Origin: Robiginitalea sp. SC105
GTDB lineage: Bacteria; Bacteroidota; Bacteroidia; Flavobacteriales; Flavobacteriaceae
Direction: 5' to 3'
Assembly: GCF_014243345.1 (NCBI RefSeq)
Contig: NZ_JACLZF010000002.1
Span: forward strand, 310,001-374,000
DNA: 64,000 nucleotides
The notes below the pieces were generated by a model. That model saw only the letters and a program-made list of their open reading frames with translations, had not been told where the DNA came from and ran no database searches. Both the position numbers and the translations under genes were made by a program. Each line of letters begins with the position of its first letter. Position 1 is the first letter of the stretch. Of this stretch, positions 50,421-59,840 are shown piece after piece.

Positions 50421-52709
50421 ATGAAAGCCAGCCTCTTTATTTTTCTTTCTGCCCTCGCCTCCCTGAACGGCCTTTTCGCCCAACAGCCAGCACAGCCTCC
50501 AACGGATGACAATTCGCGGAATGCGTTTATCAGGGAATTACTGTCCAGGATGACCCTGGAGGAAAAGGTCGGGCAGATGAACCAGTATAACGGATTCTGG
50601 GACGTAACCGGGCCGGTCCCCGAAAATGGGGATGCCGAACGCAAATACGAAGACCTGAGGAACGGGCGGGTGGGCTCCATGCTGAATATTACCAATACCG
50701 CAGATACGCGCAGGCTGCAGGAGATCGTAGTCAACGAGTCACGCCTGGGCATCCCGCTGCTTTTCGGGCAGGACGTGATCCACGGGCTCAAGACGACCAG
50801 CCCGATCCCCCTTGCCGAAGCGGCCAGTTGGGATCTGGAAGCCATCCGGAACTCCGCGCGCCTGGCGGCACGGGAAGCGGCTGCGTCCGGAATCCACTGG
50901 ACCTTTGCCCCCATGGTGGATATTTCCCGCGATCCCCGATGGGGACGCGTCATGGAAGGGGCAGGGGAGGACCCCTACCTGGGGAGCCTGGTCGGTGCCG
51001 CCCGCGTCCGGGGTTTCCAGGGAGACGACCTGTCGGACCCCCTGACCATTGCCGCCTGCCTGAAGCACTTTGCAGGGTATGGGTTTGCCGAGGGCGGTCG
51101 GGACTACAATACGGCCGATTTCGGCTTGTCCACGCTCTACAACGTGGTGCTGCCCCCTTTTAAGGCCGGGGTGGAGGCCGGGGCTGCAACCGTGATGAAC
51201 TCCTTCAATGTGCTGAACGGCATCCCGGCAACCGCCGACAGGTTTTTGCAACGGGATATCCTGAAAGGCGCCTGGGGCTTTGACGGGTTCGTGGTTTCCG
51301 ATTGGGGCTCTATCGGGGAGCTGATCCCGCACGGATATGCGGCCGACCGGAATGAAGCGGCCCAGCAAGCCATCCTTGCCGGTTCTGATATGGATATGGA
51401 AAGCGGCATGTACCTCTCCGAGCTACCGTCCCTGGTGCGGAGCGGCAAGGTCCCGGAAGCCCTGGTCGATGAAGCGGTTTTGCGAATCCTTGGATTGAAA
51501 TACGACCTGGGCCTGTTTGAAGACCCATTCCGGTATTCGGATGCCGAACGGGAAAAGCAGGTACTCGCGGATCCTTCCCGTCTGGAAACGGTGCGGGATA
51601 TGGCCCGGAAATCAATTGTCCTGCTGAAAAATGAAGGCAATCTGCTTCCCCTGTCCAAAGACGGTCTCTCAATTGGGCTGATTGGCCCGCTGGCGGGGGA
51701 TACCGACAGCCCGCTCGGAAGTTGGCGCCTGACTTCCGACCCGAATTCGGCCGTGTCCGTCGCCCAGGGCCTGGCCGCCTATACGGGTAACCGGGTCGCC
51801 TACGAACAGGGGGTGCCCCTGGTCGAAGGAGAGACCGCCTTTGTATTTGAGACAAAAATCAACACCACCGACCGGAGCGGCATCCCCACGGCAGTTGCCC
51901 TGGCCAGGGAATCCGACGTGGTCGTCCTTGTCCTCGGGGAACACGGGTTCCAAAGCGGGGAAGGCCGGAGCCGGACCGACCTGGGACTACCCGGCCTGCA
52001 GCAGGAACTCCTGGAAGCGGTATACGCCGTAAACAGGAATGTGGTCCTGGTCCTGATGAACGGGCGACCGCTCACGATCAACTGGGCAGCCGAAAATGTA
52101 CCGGCCATTGTCGAGGCATGGCACCTCGGGACCGAGAGCGGGAATGCGATTGCCGAGGTGCTGTACGGGGATTACAACCCCAGCGGAAAACTCCCTATGA
52201 CATTCCCTAAATCCGTTGGCCAGATCCCGCTTTATTACAGCCACCTGAGCACGGGCCGGCCGGAATACCCGGGGGACAACCTGGTATTCTGGTCCCACTA
52301 TATGGACCAGGACAACGGTCCCCTCTTCGCTTTTGGCCACGGGCTGAGCTATTCAGATTTCGCCTATTCGGACCTGCGTCTGTCGACCCCTGAACTCTCT
52401 GGTACCGGGTCCCTGGAAATCAGGGTCCGCCTGGAGAACAAAAGCACTGTGGGAGGAACCGAGATCGCGCAGCTTTACGTACGCGACCATTTCGGGTCCC
52501 GGGCGCGCCCGGTCAGGGAATTAAAAGGATTTCAGAAGGTGTACCTGGAAGGGGGAGCCTCCAGGGAAATTACTTTCACCCTGACGGCAGAGGACCTGGC
52601 CTACTATACGGCCAATAACCGGTGGGAGGCAGAGGATGGTCAGTTCAGCGTATTTGTCGGGGGGAGCTCCCAGGCAGACCTCAAAGCGGATTTCAGCCTG
52701 AAGCAATAG
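50421..52709 (+). CDS. bglX: Secreted beta-glucosidase, glycoside hydrolase family 3 (BglX-like)
   Basis: A 762-residue exo-acting beta-glucosidase. A signal peptide (MKASLFIFLSALASLNGLFA) sends it to the periplasm. The GH3 N-domain spans about 38-345 with the nucleophile D294 in FVVSDWGSI and substrate-pocket motifs LLFGQDVIHG, RDPRWGRVMEGAGEDPYL and LKHFAGYG. The GH3 C-domain covers about 385-600 (acid/base region near GEHGFQSGEGRSR) and a fibronectin III-like domain closes the protein (about 665-735). It probably cleaves terminal glucose from beta-glucans or cello-oligosaccharides. It stands alone, not in a polysaccharide-utilisation cluster, although a SusC-like gene and propeller sensors lie 30 kb away. 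Confidence 0.95.
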   Translation: MKASLFIFLSALASLNGLFAQQPAQPPTDDNSRNAFIRELLSRMTLEEKVGQMNQYNGFWDVTGPVPENGDAERKYEDLRNGRVGSMLNITNTADTRRLQEIVVNESRLGIPLLFGQDVIHGLKTTSPIPLAEAASWDLEAIRNSARLAAREAAASGIHWTFAPMVDISRDPRWGRVMEGAGEDPYLGSLVGAARVRGFQGDDLSDPLTIAACLKHFAGYGFAEGGRDYNTADFGLSTLYNVVLPPFKAGVEAGAATVMNSFNVLNGIPATADRFLQRDILKGAWGFDGFVVSDWGSIGELIPHGYAADRNEAAQQAILAGSDMDMESGMYLSELPSLVRSGKVPEALVDEAVLRILGLKYDLGLFEDPFRYSDAEREKQVLADPSRLETVRDMARKSIVLLKNEGNLLPLSKDGLSIGLIGPLAGDTDSPLGSWRLTSDPNSAVSVAQGLAAYTGNRVAYEQGVPLVEGETAFVFETKINTTDRSGIPTAVALARESDVVVLVLGEHGFQSGEGRSRTDLGLPGLQQELLEAVYAVNRNVVLVLMNGRPLTINWAAENVPAIVEAWHLGTESGNAIAEVLYGDYNPSGKLPMTFPKSVGQIPLYYSHLSTGRPEYPGDNLVFWSHYMDQDNGPLFAFGHGLSYSDFAYSDLRLSTPELSGTGSLEIRVRLENKSTVGGTEIAQLYVRDHFGSRARPVRELKGFQKVYLEGGASREITFTLTAEDLAYYTANNRWEAEDGQFSVFVGGSSQADLKADFSLKQ

Positions 52710-52733
52710 CACCCCCAGGCGGCAGGATTTAGG

Positions 52734-52749
52734 CGGAAGGAAACTTCCG
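52734..52749. terminator. Small hairpin between convergent genes
   Basis: A perfect 6-bp stem, CGGAAG at 52734-52739 and CTTCCG at 52744-52749, closes a GAAA (GNRA) loop in the short gap between the GH3 gene and the convergent lipoprotein gene. There is no T tract on either side, so termination at this site is only a guess from its position. Confidence 0.3.
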
Positions 52750-52766
52750 AAGCGGCAAACCAGGGT

Positions 52767-53240
52767 TTACTTTGAATAAACCTCCGCCTGCAACTCGGGC
52801 AGTACCTGCCCGATTGTATTGGTCAGCGTTAATGCCTCGCTGTCAAAGGTAAACTGGGTGACCGTCCCTACCTCATCCGCCAGGCGGACAATATTTCCCT
52901 GCAGGTCCCAATTTCCGCCGGACATCCGGAGCTGGTCCGAACAAAAGAACTTGAAGAGGCCTCCCGTGATGGTGGTAATGATCACATCATTCCCGCTGAA
53001 CGACCACGTATTGTCGCTGCGGAGGGTGATAACCCCCGAAACACAGGGGAGTTCGTCGAGTATATTCGTTGTGGTGGTGCCGTCTTCGTTAATGTCCTGT
53101 TCCGGGCTAATGCGCAATTCGGACAGCTGCCAGGTACCGATGACGCGTTCCAGGTTCGGGTCCGGCCCGCTGCCGCCGTCATCGTCCGAGCAGGCAAGGG
53201 TAACTACGACAAGAAATGCGAGGATAAAATACTTTTTCAT
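52767..53240 (-). CDS. Lipocalin-like lipoprotein
   Basis: A 157-residue lipoprotein with a lipobox cysteine after FLVVVTLAC and an acidic-glycine linker (SDDDGGSGPDP) as in surface-directed flavobacterial lipoproteins. The rest is a small beta-rich lipocalin-like domain: VIGTWQLSELRISPEQDIN, TNILDELPCVSGVITLRSDNTWSF and VTQFTFDSEALTLTN. The two inner cysteines (about residues 83 and 119) may form a disulfide. ATG 53240 starts the signal peptide (MKKYFILAFLVVV); the longer frame to 53339 adds an unlikely leader. Function unknown. Confidence 0.88.
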   Translation of the reverse strand: MKKYFILAFLVVVTLACSDDDGGSGPDPNLERVIGTWQLSELRISPEQDINEDGTTTTNILDELPCVSGVITLRSDNTWSFSGNDVIITTITGGLFKFFCSDQLRMSGGNWDLQGNIVRLADEVGTVTQFTFDSEALTLTNTIGQVLPELQAEVYSK

Positions 53241-53456
53241 TTGCAAATTTTTGGGCGTAAAGGCAATTCCCAAGATACGGCTTTTGGCCATTGCCAGCAA
53301 ACGCCGGCTGGATCGGGAAATGGTGATTCCCTGTAACAAATTTGGAAGTGGGGAGTCTTCTTATCGGAGCAATTACCTTTTCCTCAATATAATGGCCAGA
53401 GGTCAATCGCTTTCATTTCCGGTTCTCCGAAAAAGTAAAACCTAACCCAGACGCTC

Positions 53457-54326
53457 ATGAAAACCAACCCAACCGCATTTATTGCTTTTTTGCTGGTACT
53501 ACTTACCGGATTCCAGGCCTGCAGGACGGAACCAGAACCCTCACAGGAAAGTTTGCCCAACCCGTCTTCCTATTTTCCGGAAAGCCGGGCCCAGGTCCTG
53601 GTGGTGGGGTCCTTCCACTTCGATTATCCGGGGCTCGACGCCATGCAGACCGCCGATTCGGATAAAATCGATGTCCTGGAGGAACCCAGGAGTTCCGAAC
53701 TGACCGCCTTTATCGAATACCTGGAAAAATTTAAGCCCAACAAAATAGCCATCGAGGCGTTTCCGCGATGGGAGGCCATGCGGAAGTACCGGGAATACCG
53801 GGAGGGCCAGCACCGGGAGGAGCGGGACGAGCGGTTCCAGATCGCCATGCGACTGGCAGACCGTTTTGATCTGGACACCCTCTATGCGGTAGACGCGGAA
53901 TCGGTATACGACGATTGGTATGAGCGCGACTCGGCCTATGTAAGTGCACTGGGAGCCGATTACGACTTTCGCAGTGATGACCCGTATGACTCCATTTACC
54001 ACAAGTGGTTTCAGGAAGACCAAAAGGCCCTGATAACAACCGGGCTGAAGGAATACTTTCTGTATATGAACAGCCCTGAATCCCACCGGTACGGCTACGG
54101 AGCCTATCTGACCGGGGATTTTAAGCTCGGGGAGTTCCGGGGATCCGATATGCTTGCCCTGTACTGGTACAGCCGCAACCTCCGGATTTTTCGGAACCTG
54201 CAGCGCGCTGCCCAATCGGATCAGGACCGCATCCTGCTGGTAATCGGCAACGGGCATGCGGCCGTCCTGCGGCAGCTCCTGGAAGCTTCCCCGGAGTTCC
54301 ATTTTGTGGAACTATCGGAACTTTGA
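53457..54326 (+). CDS. DUF5694 family lipoprotein (TraB/Erythromycin-esterase-like fold)
   Basis: A 289-residue lipoprotein with signal peptide and lipobox (LLTGFQAC). The body starts with VLVVGSFHFDYPGLDAM, then LEEPRSSELTAFIEYL, FKPNKIAIEAFPRWE and, near the end, RILLVIGNGHAAVLRQLL. The paired GSFHF and GNGHA motifs at opposite ends are as expected in the TraB-like fold, where His and Glu residues bind a metal. DUF5694 is the best family match from memory; the activity is unproven. It is separated by 216 bases from the divergent lipocalin-like gene. Confidence 0.82.
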   Translation: MKTNPTAFIAFLLVLLTGFQACRTEPEPSQESLPNPSSYFPESRAQVLVVGSFHFDYPGLDAMQTADSDKIDVLEEPRSSELTAFIEYLEKFKPNKIAIEAFPRWEAMRKYREYREGQHREERDERFQIAMRLADRFDLDTLYAVDAESVYDDWYERDSAYVSALGADYDFRSDDPYDSIYHKWFQEDQKALITTGLKEYFLYMNSPESHRYGYGAYLTGDFKLGEFRGSDMLALYWYSRNLRIFRNLQRAAQSDQDRILLVIGNGHAAVLRQLLEASPEFHFVELSEL

Positions 54327-54374
54327 CTTGACCATCCGCTCCTTTTTTAAGTACTTCGCAGAAAATATCCCGGA

Positions 54375-54893
54375 ATGGTTGTATTTGTCGATATGGATGA
54401 GGTGATTGCGGACACCTATGGGGCGCATATTGAGCGGTTCAATGCGCGCCACGGGGGTACGCTCAGCAAGGAAATCTGCATGGGCGGGGAGGTCTGGCAG
54501 CAGGTGCCCGAACACCGGGATACGCTGTGGCAGCATTATTTCGAACCCGGGTTTTTCCGGAACCTCAAGCCGTTGCCGGACAGCCGGGAAGTCCTTGAGG
54601 AAATGGCGTCCCGATACAACGTCTACATCGCCTCTGCGGCCATGCAATTCCCGAATTCGCTGAAGGAAAAACACGAGTGGCTGGACGAGCATTTCCCCTT
54701 TATCCACTGGCGGAACCGCATCCTTTGCGGGGACAAGCACATCCTTCGGGGGGATGTGCTGATCGATGACCGCTCCCACAACCTGGAGGGCTTCCAGGGG
54801 CGGAGCATCCTTTTTACTTCCCCTCACAACATCCACACCACCGGTTTCGAACGGGCCGATAACTGGCAGGACATCCGCGCCAAGCTGCTTTAG
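54375..54893 (+). CDS. 5'(3')-deoxyribonucleotidase (HAD family)
   Basis: A 172-residue HAD phosphatase of the NT5C type that removes phosphate from deoxynucleoside monophosphates. Motif I is VDMDEVIAD (D6 nucleophile, D8), motif II is around IASAAMQFPNS, and motif III and IV are the GDKHILRGDVLIDDRSHNL block with two acidic metal ligands. Length matches the bacterial family. It is 48 bases after the DUF5694 gene on the same strand. Confidence 0.9.
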   Translation: MVVFVDMDEVIADTYGAHIERFNARHGGTLSKEICMGGEVWQQVPEHRDTLWQHYFEPGFFRNLKPLPDSREVLEEMASRYNVYIASAAMQFPNSLKEKHEWLDEHFPFIHWRNRILCGDKHILRGDVLIDDRSHNLEGFQGRSILFTSPHNIHTTGFERADNWQDIRAKLL

Positions 54894-54907
54894 CCCATGA
54901 TTTTCAT

Positions 54908-54915
54908 TATCTTTA
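54908..54915 (+). promoter_or_regulatory. Possible -7 element ahead of the S33 hydrolase gene
   Basis: TATCTTTA differs from TAnnTTTG in its last base only. It lies 47 bases before the ATG at 54963, just past the stop of the deoxyribonucleotidase gene. Confidence 0.3.
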
Positions 54916-54962
54916 GTTGACGGGCTTCTGATGGGCTTCCGTATCAACTAAAATCAGGGATA

Positions 54963-56375
54963 ATGAAACGATGCAATTTGTTTCTTGCCCTCCTGCTGCT
55001 GCTGTCGGGGAATGGGCTATACAGCCAGCCTCCTGCAGACTGGCTGGGGGAAATGGAAGGCGTTCGAACCGGGAAACTCACCGTTCCTGAAAACCACGAG
55101 GAACCGGGGGGGAAGCAAATTTCCATCACCTACGCGGTTCTCCAGTCTGACACCACAGGGGAAAAGGGCCCGCCCCTGGTCTTTTTTTCGGGCGGTCCCG
55201 GGGGCAATTCCCTGGTCCCGGGCTTGATAGGTTATTTGAAAGAACACGTGTTTCTGCAGGACCGGGATATCATCCTGTTTGACCAGCGGGGCATCGGGTT
55301 GTCTTCCCCCATGCCGGACATGTCCTTTGCATCCTTTGACATCCTGGCCCAAAATGCAGACCCGTCCAGAGAATTCCAACTCACCCGGGCCATGATATCG
55401 GATTATAAGGCGCGGTGTACCCGCGCCGGGATCCGGCCCCGATACTACAACAGCCAGCAGAGTGCCCGGGATGTGGGCCTCCTATTCGAGCACCTGGGAT
55501 ATAAAAGCTATATCCTGTTCGGGGGATCCTACGGGACCCGCCTGGCCCGGATGGTACAGGACCTGTACCCGGATAAGGTGGCCGCTTCCGTCCTGGATTC
55601 CCCGGCGCCCCTCAGCGGGGATTTCCTCCTGAACCGGCTGGAGAGCTATTCGCTGTCCCTGGGTCGCATTTTGGCCAATTGCCAACAACAGGCGGCTTGC
55701 CAGGAACGCTATCCGGACCTCCGCAACGACTACCTGGCGGCCATCGAGAAACTCCGGGAAACCCCGTTGCATGTGACTTTCCGGGATTCCCTGGATTTTT
55801 GGGTGAATGCCCAGGACGGGATCTACCTGTTGCGCAGGTTGCTCTACCAGGCAAATGCCCGGGAAAAGGCCCCGGAGCTGATCGAGGAGCTCAAAGGAAA
55901 CGGTGGCCCCGTGCTGCAGCAGGTGCTGGATTTTGAGTACGAGCTTACCGGGGAGCTGAACATGAGCATGCTGCTTTCCGTGGAGCGGTTTGAAAATTTC
56001 AACCCGGGAAATACCGGGGAGGAGCTGGATGAAGCGTATGCCGCCTATCCGCTCATTCCGGTCCCCCTTGGGTTTTTTGACGCTTTTTACCGCGCCGGGA
56101 TGGAATGGCACCACGCCCTGATGCCCCTGTCGGAGCGCAAATTTTCCGAATCCGCCGTGCCCACGCTAATTTTCGTGAACCGGTATGATCCGGTCACCCC
56201 CCCGTCGAACGGCTATCTTTTTATGGAAGACCTGAGCGAGGGGCACCTGCTCGTGCTGGACGAAGGAGGGCATGGGGGCGGGAACAAGGCCTGCAAGGAG
56301 GAAGTCATCCGCGCCTTTATGCAGGACCCCCGGCAGCTGCCGGATACCTCCTGCCTGAACCTCTACCGGGAATAA
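54963..56375 (+). CDS. Secreted alpha/beta hydrolase, S33 peptidase-like
   Basis: A 470-residue exported alpha/beta-hydrolase resembling prolyl aminopeptidase and tripeptidyl aminopeptidase. A signal peptide (LFLALLLLLSGNGLYS) precedes the fold. The oxyanion motif is FFSGGPGGNS, the nucleophile S189 is in GGSYGTRLA, and the remaining triad members are D409 (NRYDPVTPPSNG) and H437 (EGGHGGG). A cap domain lies between about 225 and 370, and C-terminal TAP-like sequence follows. The likely role is release of N-terminal amino acids from peptides in the periplasm; exact specificity is not visible. Confidence 0.9.
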   Translation: MKRCNLFLALLLLLSGNGLYSQPPADWLGEMEGVRTGKLTVPENHEEPGGKQISITYAVLQSDTTGEKGPPLVFFSGGPGGNSLVPGLIGYLKEHVFLQDRDIILFDQRGIGLSSPMPDMSFASFDILAQNADPSREFQLTRAMISDYKARCTRAGIRPRYYNSQQSARDVGLLFEHLGYKSYILFGGSYGTRLARMVQDLYPDKVAASVLDSPAPLSGDFLLNRLESYSLSLGRILANCQQQAACQERYPDLRNDYLAAIEKLRETPLHVTFRDSLDFWVNAQDGIYLLRRLLYQANAREKAPELIEELKGNGGPVLQQVLDFEYELTGELNMSMLLSVERFENFNPGNTGEELDEAYAAYPLIPVPLGFFDAFYRAGMEWHHALMPLSERKFSESAVPTLIFVNRYDPVTPPSNGYLFMEDLSEGHLLVLDEGGHGGGNKACKEEVIRAFMQDPRQLPDTSCLNLYRE

Positions 56376-56539
56376 CCCCGACAGGTGCCCGGCCAAATGC
56401 GCCATGCGGCCTGCCTGCGTATGTTTTTTTCCTATCTTCCCCCGGCCCGCTCCAAAGTTTCCGGGCTTTCGGGCAAACGAACCCGTGAACCAAACCGGCC
56501 ATACCAACCAAACATACGAAACCAACCAAACCGACCAAT

Positions 56540-57874
56540 ATGAAAAGATTTCCGGATACCCTGGTAATCATGCTGGGGGGGATCCTCCTGGCCTGGGCCC
56601 TGACCTATATCATCCCCCAGGGGACTTTTTCCCGGATCACCGACCCGGAAACGGGCCGAAGCTCGGTGGTTGCCGGCTCCTACAAGCAGATCGAGGCAGA
56701 CGCCCCCGGGGTGTTCGACCTGATGCTCTCTATCCCGCGGGGCATCATTGAACGCGCCGACCTGATTACGCTGATCCTGTTGATCGGCGGCAGTTTCTAC
56801 GTCATCGAAAAAACCGGGGCCCTGGGACAGGGGCTGCAGCGGGTGGTGGAACTCCTACAGGGCCGGGAGGTGGTGGCCCTGGTATTGATATCGCTGTTGT
56901 TTGCAGCTGCCGGCGCGACGATCGGTTTGCAGGAAGAAGTCATCGCCATGGCCCCCATCCTGATCCTTTTTGGCAGGTCGATGGGATATGATGCCTTTTC
57001 CGCCCTGGGGGTAAGTTATGGGTCTGCCGTCCTGGGGGCCGCTTTCAGCCCGGTGAACCCCTTTGCAGTGGTCATCGCACAGCAGGAAGCGGAATTGCCC
57101 CTGCTTTCGGGGAGCGGTTTCCGGATGGTCGTCCTGCTGCTTGCCTTCATCCTGTGGACCTTTATGATGGTCCGTTATGCCCGGAAAAACCGTGTGGAAA
57201 AACAACCCATGGATGCCCACGGGACTTCCCTGACCCCGGGCAGCATCCTGATACTGGTCCTGCTGGCCGGGACATTTTGCGGGGTTACCTATGGATTGAT
57301 GGCCCTGGACTGGGGGTTCAATGAACTATCGGCTTCGTTTTTTGCCCTGGGTATCGTTGCGGGTTTGCTCGGGAAACTCGGGCTTAATGGTACCGGGAGG
57401 GCGTTTGCCGAAGGTTTCCGGGAAATGGTTTTTGCAGGTGTGGTTATCGGTCTCGCCAGCAGCATCACCCTCCTCCTCCAGCAGGGGCAGGTCATAGACA
57501 GCATCGTTAACGGGATGTTTTCCCCCCTGAAGGACCTGCACTCGGGGGTCTCTGCGCTGGGGATCTATGCAGGCCAGGCCCTGCTGCATTTCCCGGTGCC
57601 CAGTTATTCGGGCCAGGCGGTCCTCACCATGCCGATCCTCACGCCTTTGTCGGACCTGATCGGCATATCCAGGCAGACCTGTGTGCTTGCCTACCAGTAC
57701 GGGGCGGTGAACATGGATTTGATCGTCCCCACCAACGGGGCGCTGATGGGGATCCTGGCGGTAGCAGGGATCTCTTACGACAAATGGATCCGCTTTGTGT
57801 GGAAACCGGCCCTGTTGCTATTTGCGCTGGGAGGGCTGGCTATTATTGTGGCTATTCAGATTGGGTATGCCTGA
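56540..57874 (+). CDS. YfcC-like C4-dicarboxylate/amino-acid carrier family protein
   Basis: A 444-residue inner membrane carrier with about eleven hydrophobic segments. The N-terminus MKRFPDTLVIMLGGILLAW, the IIPQGTF motif, the re-entrant-looking block GATIGLQEEVIAMAPILILF and the mirrored SYSGQAVLTMPILTPLSDLIG correspond to the DcuC/YfcC (AbgT-related) group. The substrate may be a dicarboxylate, peptide or amino acid; its location just after a secreted aminopeptidase-like enzyme would suit amino-acid or peptide uptake (inference). The leader from 56490 to 56539 is a C/A-rich run of short CCAACCAAA repeats. Confidence 0.88.
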   Translation: MKRFPDTLVIMLGGILLAWALTYIIPQGTFSRITDPETGRSSVVAGSYKQIEADAPGVFDLMLSIPRGIIERADLITLILLIGGSFYVIEKTGALGQGLQRVVELLQGREVVALVLISLLFAAAGATIGLQEEVIAMAPILILFGRSMGYDAFSALGVSYGSAVLGAAFSPVNPFAVVIAQQEAELPLLSGSGFRMVVLLLAFILWTFMMVRYARKNRVEKQPMDAHGTSLTPGSILILVLLAGTFCGVTYGLMALDWGFNELSASFFALGIVAGLLGKLGLNGTGRAFAEGFREMVFAGVVIGLASSITLLLQQGQVIDSIVNGMFSPLKDLHSGVSALGIYAGQALLHFPVPSYSGQAVLTMPILTPLSDLIGISRQTCVLAYQYGAVNMDLIVPTNGALMGILAVAGISYDKWIRFVWKPALLLFALGGLAIIVAIQIGYA

Positions 57875-57880
57875 ATGGTA

Positions 57881-59683
57881 TCAGCGTTCGTAATACGGGA
57901 TATACCCTTCCCAATCCCAGGGGGTGTATGTATCCTTTAGGGCAAGCTCCAGCAAGTCCCGGAAAATTCCTTCCGCATTGTCGCTGTTCGCCATGATCAT
58001 TATGCCTTTGCCGGATTCCGGAAAGACGATGGAGTAGTGCTGGAACCCATCTCCGTGGCCTTCCTTGAATAGCCCCGGCCCCTGGGGGGATTCCAGGTAC
58101 CCCCAGCCCAGGGCATACCCCAGCCCGATCGGATCGTATCGGTTTGTATGCTGCCGGGAGCCTTCTCCGAACTGTTTTACTGAACGTATCCGGATCTGAC
58201 GGCTGAACAGCCGTTCCCAGCTACCGGGTTTCAGGATTTTGCGCTGCAAGACTCCCTCCAGGAAACGGGCATAATCCCCCGCTGTCGACTCCAGCGTACT
58301 CGCAGAACGAGGCTCATTGTCCGTGTCCTTTTTGTATGGGCTGCCGTCCTTTCGGTGTCCGACGGCATAATTCTCCGCAAAACGCAGTTGCCAGCGATAG
58401 GAGGTCTCGTTCATCCCCAGAGGTTCGAAAATGCGATCCTGAGCCAGTTGTTCCACCCCCTGCCCGGTTATTTTTTCCAGGACTACCTGGAGGTAGACCA
58501 GGCCTTCCCCGGAATACCGGTACGCTTCACCGGGAGTACCGTGAACGCGGAGTTTTTGGTCGGGTTCAAACCAGCGCCAGTTCGGGAACCCGCTGGTGTG
58601 CGCCAAACACATGCGGGCCGTTATTGCCGGATATAGTGTATCCCCTTCCAAATCGGAATAATCATCGTGCCATTTGGTTTCAGGGGTGTATTCGTAGATT
58701 TTTTTTGGCAGGTAGGATTCCAGGGGGGTATCAAGGTCCAGGACGCCTTCCTCAACCAATTTCATGACCAGCACGGCAAAAACCGCCTTGCTAAGTGACG
58801 CCCCGTACATATTCGACCCACTTTCGAGGGGGAGGCTCCGGGAGGCATCCCGGTACCCAAAGGTTTCCTGATAAACCGGCGTCGACTCATTGAATATGGC
58901 TACCGCCAAACCCGTAACATTCCCTCTATGTGCCATTTCTTCAATCTTTCGTGTTAGTTCTGCAGGGGTAATCCGGCTGCCGTCCAACCGTTCGATAGCG
59001 TCCAATGGCCCTGATGGATCCGGTTGTCCGAGTCCAGTACCCGGTTGTCCGGGCCCGGTACCCGGTTGGGCAGCCAGGCCATGGGATGCCAGTATTATCC
59101 CCGCCAGTAAGACCGTCTTCAGGGTATCCTTGCCACCTGAGCGCAAAAAGGGGATGGCCGGGTAAAAGCATTTTCGGGATTTCAGTGCATAGATGATATT
59201 GGCAAATGTGATTATCACGCAGATCGGGATTAAGGCAATGAAGAATACAAACCCGTACCCCTCCCAGGTTAGCAGGGCTGCAAAGGATACCACGTAAAGC
59301 AACAGGACGGTAATATGGAAGTTAATCACCTTTACCCCATGGCGGTAATACAATGGGTGGTCTTCCCGTTTGTGGATCCATAAAAATAGCGGCAGCAGGA
59401 CATTGAGGAAGGGGATAAACAACCCAAGCAGGGGCGTGGCGTGTATCAATAGCAACCATTTGGCCTGTATGGTTTCCTCCCTGGGATTGTCAATGGGCAG
59501 CAAATCTTCCACTTGCACGGACAGGGCGGCCGCAAGAAGCTTGACGGTCTGCAGGTGCGGGTTTACATCCCCTTTTTCTATCCGTTGGATCGTCCGTACA
59601 GTTACCTGGGTCTTTCCGGCCAGTTCCTCCTGCGAGAGCCCTTGTTTTTTCCGTTGGTAGATCAGGTTTTCGGCAAGTGTCAT
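57881..59683 (-). CDS. XRE-type HTH regulator fused to membrane helices and a beta-lactamase-like domain
   Basis: A 600-residue fusion. Residues 1-62 are an XRE helix-turn-helix (LSQEELAGKTQVTVRTIQRI). Residues of about 75-165 hold three membrane helices typical of HTH-DUF4870-like proteins (the LFLWIHKREDHPLYYRHGVK block). Then comes a signal-peptide-like segment (KTVLLAGIILASHGLAAQ, about 185-205), a Gly-Pro-Gln linker, and a class C beta-lactamase/serine-hydrolase domain to the end. The SxxK motif is S296-K299 (GASLSK), the YxN position reads YSGEG (about 395, Tyr present, Asn replaced by Gly), and HGDG is near 560. ATG 59683 is chosen over a start at 59752. The DNA-binding part would be cytoplasmic and the hydrolase outside. 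It may be a natural membrane regulator or two genes fused in this strain. Confidence 0.85.
   Translation of the reverse strand: MTLAENLIYQRKKQGLSQEELAGKTQVTVRTIQRIEKGDVNPHLQTVKLLAAALSVQVEDLLPIDNPREETIQAKWLLLIHATPLLGLFIPFLNVLLPLFLWIHKREDHPLYYRHGVKVINFHITVLLLYVVSFAALLTWEGYGFVFFIALIPICVIITFANIIYALKSRKCFYPAIPFLRSGGKDTLKTVLLAGIILASHGLAAQPGTGPGQPGTGLGQPDPSGPLDAIERLDGSRITPAELTRKIEEMAHRGNVTGLAVAIFNESTPVYQETFGYRDASRSLPLESGSNMYGASLSKAVFAVLVMKLVEEGVLDLDTPLESYLPKKIYEYTPETKWHDDYSDLEGDTLYPAITARMCLAHTSGFPNWRWFEPDQKLRVHGTPGEAYRYSGEGLVYLQVVLEKITGQGVEQLAQDRIFEPLGMNETSYRWQLRFAENYAVGHRKDGSPYKKDTDNEPRSASTLESTAGDYARFLEGVLQRKILKPGSWERLFSRQIRIRSVKQFGEGSRQHTNRYDPIGLGYALGWGYLESPQGPGLFKEGHGDGFQHYSIVFPESGKGIMIMANSDNAEGIFRDLLELALKDTYTPWDWEGYIPYYER
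59020..59070. repeat. 21-bp tandem repeat encoding a Gly-Pro-Gln linker
   Basis: The unit CCGGTTGTCCGAGTCCAGTAC recurs at 59041-59061 with few changes and partly at 59062-59070. On the minus strand it encodes the heptads GTGPGQP and GTGLGQP between the membrane helix and the hydrolase domain of the HTH fusion. Its copy number could vary between strains. Confidence 0.8.
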
Positions 59684-59840
59684 AAAAAGTTGTGTATTAC
59701 ACGGTTTTGTTTCGACAAAGCTACCCCTAAGCCTCCGACAGCGCCACGACATTTGGATGTCATATCGATGTCATTCACACAATTAAAGGGCGCTTCGGCG
59801 GGCTATACCGGGCAAATCGGATTAGGGATCAGGCAGGGCC

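Noticed and set aside
56490-56539. CCAACCAAA-rich leader as a regulatory repeat
   Set aside because: The repeats are short and imperfect, with no pairing partner found; more likely an unstructured leader before the YfcC-like gene.
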